Source: UBA4877 sp002399285 | GTDB lineage: Bacteria > Bacillota > Thermoanaerobacteria > Thermoanaerobacterales > UBA4877 | Direction of reading: 5' to 3' | Assembly: GCA_036771835.1 (NCBI GenBank) | Contig: DAIPGN010000010.1 | Location: 1-64,000, forward strand | DNA length: 64,000 bases | Shown here: positions 61,731 to 64,000 of the stretch, in pieces | Numbering within the stretch: the first letter of the stretch is position 1 | Layout: each line of letters opens with the position of its first letter | Notes under the pieces: generated by a model | What the model saw: only the letters and a program-made list of their open reading frames with translations | What the model was told of the DNA's origin: nothing | Databases searched by the model: none | Made by a program: the position numbers and the translations under genes

Positions 61731-61746
61731 AGCAAGAAGTGTGCCA
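61731..61746 (-). promoter_or_regulatory. Sigma-54 promoter of the TIM-barrel gene
   Basis: TGGCACACTTCTTGCT on the minus strand is a full match to TGGCAC-N5-TTGCW. The start point is predicted near 61720. Confidence 0.88.
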
Positions 61747-61892
61747 AGTCAGAAATGTGTAGACATATTAAAGAGTCGTTAATAGCCGGTCAGCCTTGCG
61801 GAAAATGCAGACGCCGCATAGGTATAGCCTCACGGTAAAGATACGAATTATTTTATTTTTCCCGCCAGATCCGGCCTCGATCATACCCGGCC

Positions 61893-61907
61893 GGCACAAA
61901 ATGTGCC
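61893..61907. promoter_or_regulatory. Candidate enhancer site for the LevR-like activator
   Basis: Palindrome GGCACAAAATGTGCC lies about 150 bases upstream of the -24 box, the normal enhancer distance. A partial copy (CCGGCACAAATCGGGCC) lies at 57640-57656 next to the other promoter. The rest of 61747-61993 has only GC-rich inverted repeats (CCGGCC/GGCCGG, 61871-61894) and no gene. Confidence 0.5.
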
Positions 61908-61993
61908 ACATTCCGGACATAGCCGGCGCATGCTAAAAAAGGTGAAAATCATGAAAGGTTTAAGCAGAATGGTAAACTGCAGAGGAAAAATAA

Positions 61994-62041
61994 TAAAAAA
62001 CAGCGCATCAAATCTTTAGAACTTTGATGCGTATGGTTATA
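61994..62041 (-). terminator. Terminator of the TetR gene
   Basis: CGCATCAAA (62004-62012) with TTTGATGCG (62033-62041), then CTG and seven T on the minus strand. Confidence 0.8.
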
Positions 62042-62074
62042 TCATTTTTATTTGTATAGGGCCGGTCACTTTGC

Positions 62075-62671
62075 CTAGCTCTCCTTAGATATTTCGCTCA
62101 ATATTTTTTCGGTGATAGCCATGAATTCACCCGATATATATCCCAATTCCTCGGTGGAGATGCTGTCTCCATTTTTCTGCTGATAAAACAGCAGCGCAAG
62201 CTCTCCGCCCACCACATAATAGTTATATGCATCCAAATTCTTGGGACATCTGCTCTCATACGTCTTTATCCAATTCTTCCGGCTGTACTCCGTCACCTCA
62301 TTGAAGAGCCTCAATAAAAAACTCATGTCCCCGTTCTTGCCAAGCAATATCTTATATATCCTCTTGTGCGCGCGAAAAGATTTATAGACCTCCGTAATGA
62401 AGGGATGTTCCCCTTCAACGTAGGTTTCTTTGCTGATCTTGCGTATAGGCTCCAGTATTTCATCAATGAGTTCCGTCTCGATCTCATTGAGCAGATCATA
62501 GATGTTGTCATAGTGATAATAAAAAGTCGCCCGGTTTATGTCACACGCCTTTACTATCTCTTTCACGGAGATCGTCGTATATGGCTTGCTTTCCATGAAC
62601 CGCAGAAATGTTTCCTTTATCAAAGTTTGAGTCTGCCTGACACGCCGGTTTTCTTCGCCCTTTTTATTCAT
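62075..62671 (-). CDS. TetR/AcrR family transcriptional regulator
   Basis: A 198-residue regulator with an HTH (TTISVKEIVKACDINRATFYYHYDNIYDLLNEIE) and a C-terminal ligand domain of the TetR_C type seen in DhaS-like proteins (LALLFYQQKNGDSISTEELG). GGAG lies 8 bases before ATG 62671. It sits downstream of the flavin reductase in the same direction but behind a terminator, so it may control that gene. Similar in type to the TetR at 185. Confidence 0.88.
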   Translation of the reverse strand: MNKKGEENRRVRQTQTLIKETFLRFMESKPYTTISVKEIVKACDINRATFYYHYDNIYDLLNEIETELIDEILEPIRKISKETYVEGEHPFITEVYKSFRAHKRIYKILLGKNGDMSFLLRLFNEVTEYSRKNWIKTYESRCPKNLDAYNYYVVGGELALLFYQQKNGDSISTEELGYISGEFMAITEKILSEISKES

Positions 62672-62727
62672 GGATGCCACTCCTTATACAGAATTGCTGC
62701 TCTATATAAATATTAACAATCTCCCTT

Positions 62728-62767
62728 AAAAAAGTAAAGATGTGAGCCATAAAAATGACCCACATCT
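62728..62767 (-). terminator. Terminator of the flavin reductase gene
   Basis: AGATGTG...CAT (62738-62750) pairs with ATG...CACATCT (62755-62767) with two mismatches, then TTACTTTTTT on the minus strand. Confidence 0.75.
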
Positions 62768-62779
62768 CAATAAGCTATA

Positions 62780-64000
62780 CTACAGATTCATCGCGGCGGC
62801 ATAAGCTGCGCTGTTTGCCTCCAATATTCTTCCCATCTTATAGGAATCGCCGATGTTATAGATCTCGGGAGCAACATGGGACTGCTGCCCTTCTATGAAC
62901 ATCGATTCTTCGGCTCTTCCTCCCATAGCCACGACGAGGAAATCCGCATCCAGCACTCTGTCCACCGGCATCTGTTTCAGCGGCTCGTTCGGCATGCTTG
63001 TGACAATCGGCGTCCAGGTGCATAACCCATCCGGACGGTTGGGAACCATATTTTCCGCAACCACAAGTTTTCCGTCCTTGACTTCTTTTGCAGCCGTCGA
63101 GGCCATCATCTTTATCCCGCGTTTCTCCATGGAGTGGATCAGCCATCCCCGGTTTGCTGTGCATGCGCCGTACATGAACTGCGGCAGCATCTCGATGATC
63201 GTAACGTCGCGGCCCATTTCGGATTTTAACCACCATGCGGTCTCGCATCCGACCTGGCCTCCGCCTATAACAACGATCTTTTTAGCATCCTTTGGCAGCA
63301 GTCCGGGATCCTTAAGCAGCTTGCTTCCCAGCTCCGATGGAATTCCTCCCCATCCCGGGATGGGCGCGGACGTGCGTTCTTTCGCACCGTTGGCATAGAC
63401 CACGGTATCATAATTTTTCTTCTTCAGCATATCCGTTGTTACAGGCGTATTCAAGTGTACGGTAATATTTTCACATTTGTCGATCTGCCTGATCAGCCAT
63501 TCGTTATAATTCTTAATGTCAAACTTAACGATGGGTTTGCCGGCGGCTATAAGCTCACCGCCCAATACCCCGTCTGCCTCATACAGATCGATGCTGTGAC
63601 CCCTGCCGCCAGCGTATATGGCAAAATTCATCCCGGCCGGGCCTCCGCCTACGACGGCGATCCGCTTTGACTTTTCCGATTTCATTACCTGCTTGGGATA
63701 CACGTCTTCAAATCCGGTGCGTGCATTGACCGCGCAGGTGATGTGCCCGGTCTCCACAAATCCGTTTATGCATCCTTCCTGACACCCTATGCAGGGACGG
63801 ATATCCTTGACCTCTCCCCTGTATGCCTTATTGACCCATTCGGGATCGGCAAGCACCGGCCTGCCCAGCATGAACATATCGCACTTTCCATCGCGAAGCG
63901 CCTGTTCAGCAATATCGGGATAGCCCAGTTTGCCGACGGCTACCACCGGCACTTCATAGCCCGCATTGGATCTTATACCCTTCTCGGCAAAATAGCCCTT
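62780..64000 (-). CDS. NADH:flavin oxidoreductase / 2-enoate or 2,4-dienoyl-CoA reductase family, C-terminal part
   Basis: The reading frame stays open to the window end, so the N-terminal part is missing. About 407 residues are present. They are the end of the OYE-like barrel (CDMFMLGRPVLADPEWVNKA), the 4Fe-4S site CIGCQEGCINGF with a fourth Cys in HITCAVN, an FAD fold (IAVVGGGPAGMNFAIYAGG) and an NAD fold (KIVVIGGGQVGCETAWWL). Members reduce enoates, dienoyl-CoA, trimethylamine or steroid-like substrates. A full protein should be about 640-680 residues. Confidence 0.9.
   Translation of the reverse strand, partial: KGYFAEKGIRSNAGYEVPVVAVGKLGYPDIAEQALRDGKCDMFMLGRPVLADPEWVNKAYRGEVKDIRPCIGCQEGCINGFVETGHITCAVNARTGFEDVYPKQVMKSEKSKRIAVVGGGPAGMNFAIYAGGRGHSIDLYEADGVLGGELIAAGKPIVKFDIKNYNEWLIRQIDKCENITVHLNTPVTTDMLKKKNYDTVVYANGAKERTSAPIPGWGGIPSELGSKLLKDPGLLPKDAKKIVVIGGGQVGCETAWWLKSEMGRDVTIIEMLPQFMYGACTANRGWLIHSMEKRGIKMMASTAAKEVKDGKLVVAENMVPNRPDGLCTWTPIVTSMPNEPLKQMPVDRVLDADFLVVAMGGRAEESMFIEGQQSHVAPEIYNIGDSYKMGRILEANSAAYAAAMNL

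Noticed and set aside
1..64000. tRNA, rRNA, CRISPR arrays, insertion sequences, phage genes
   Set aside because: No tRNA-like arms, regular spacer arrays, transposase or integrase motifs were seen on either strand.

Overview
The window looks like chromosomal DNA of an anaerobic, saccharolytic Bacillota (class Clostridia type). The reasons are strong AGGAGG-type ribosome-binding sites, TTGACA/TATAAT promoters, U-tailed hairpin terminators, many PTS operons, DeoR/GntR/LicT/LevR regulators, sigma-54 promoters and a PyrR-type leader. I cannot name the genus. No rRNA, tRNA, CRISPR, IS element or phage gene is visible.

Layout. 0.2-3.8 kb: a TetR repressor divergent from an Fe-S/FAD oxidoreductase plus a FixC-like flavoprotein. 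4.1-9.2 kb: a rhomboid protease facing a lantibiotic-immunity type ABC transporter (LanFEG-like) with its two-component system. 9.3-11.3 kb: MarR and a MATE exporter. 11.4-17.9 kb: a mannose-family PTS flanked by two SIS-domain genes (gfr-like, Amadori sugar type) with two GntR regulators. 18-25.6 kb: one long glycerol operon (glpF, glpK, GlpA-like, FAD oxidoreductase, DUF1667, dhaK, dhaL, dhaM). 26-28.9 kb: methionine gamma-lyase with a sigma-54 promoter beside its TyrR-like activator. 29.0-29.2 kb: a small type I toxin-antitoxin locus missed by ordinary gene calling. 29.3-32.8 kb: the fructose PTS operon. 33-41.9 kb: a second mannose-family PTS with a DUF1537 kinase, class II aldolase, Fe-alcohol dehydrogenase, cupin, racemase-like protein, DeoR and a sugar-phosphate isomerase. 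42-47.5 kb: a HAD phosphatase and a pyrimidine operon (pyrB, a degenerate pyrC-like gene, pyrF, pyrK, pyrE, no pyrD) behind a PyrR-type attenuator. 47.6-53.6 kb: a LicT-controlled operon (PTS EIIBC, M81 peptidase-like, CutC, a TIM-barrel protein). 53.7-61.7 kb: a galactitol-type PTS with a class II aldolase and PfkB kinase, driven by a LevR-like sigma-54 activator with two near-consensus -24/-12 promoters. 62-64 kb: a TetR regulator and the C-terminal part of an old-yellow-enzyme family reductase running off the window.

The common theme is uptake by the phosphotransferase system. Five EII systems plus DhaM feed kinases and aldolases that yield triose phosphates. Control is layered: repressors (DeoR, GntR), an antiterminator (LicT), sigma-54 activators (LevR-like, TyrR-like) and RNA attenuators. 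The most unusual items are the convergent type I toxin locus flanked by inverted copies of its own promoter, the pyrimidine operon lacking pyrD and carrying a dihydroorotase that has lost most metal ligands, the uncharacterised PTS/DUF1537 pathway, and two genes whose ribosome-binding site is separated from the start codon by a conserved hairpin.
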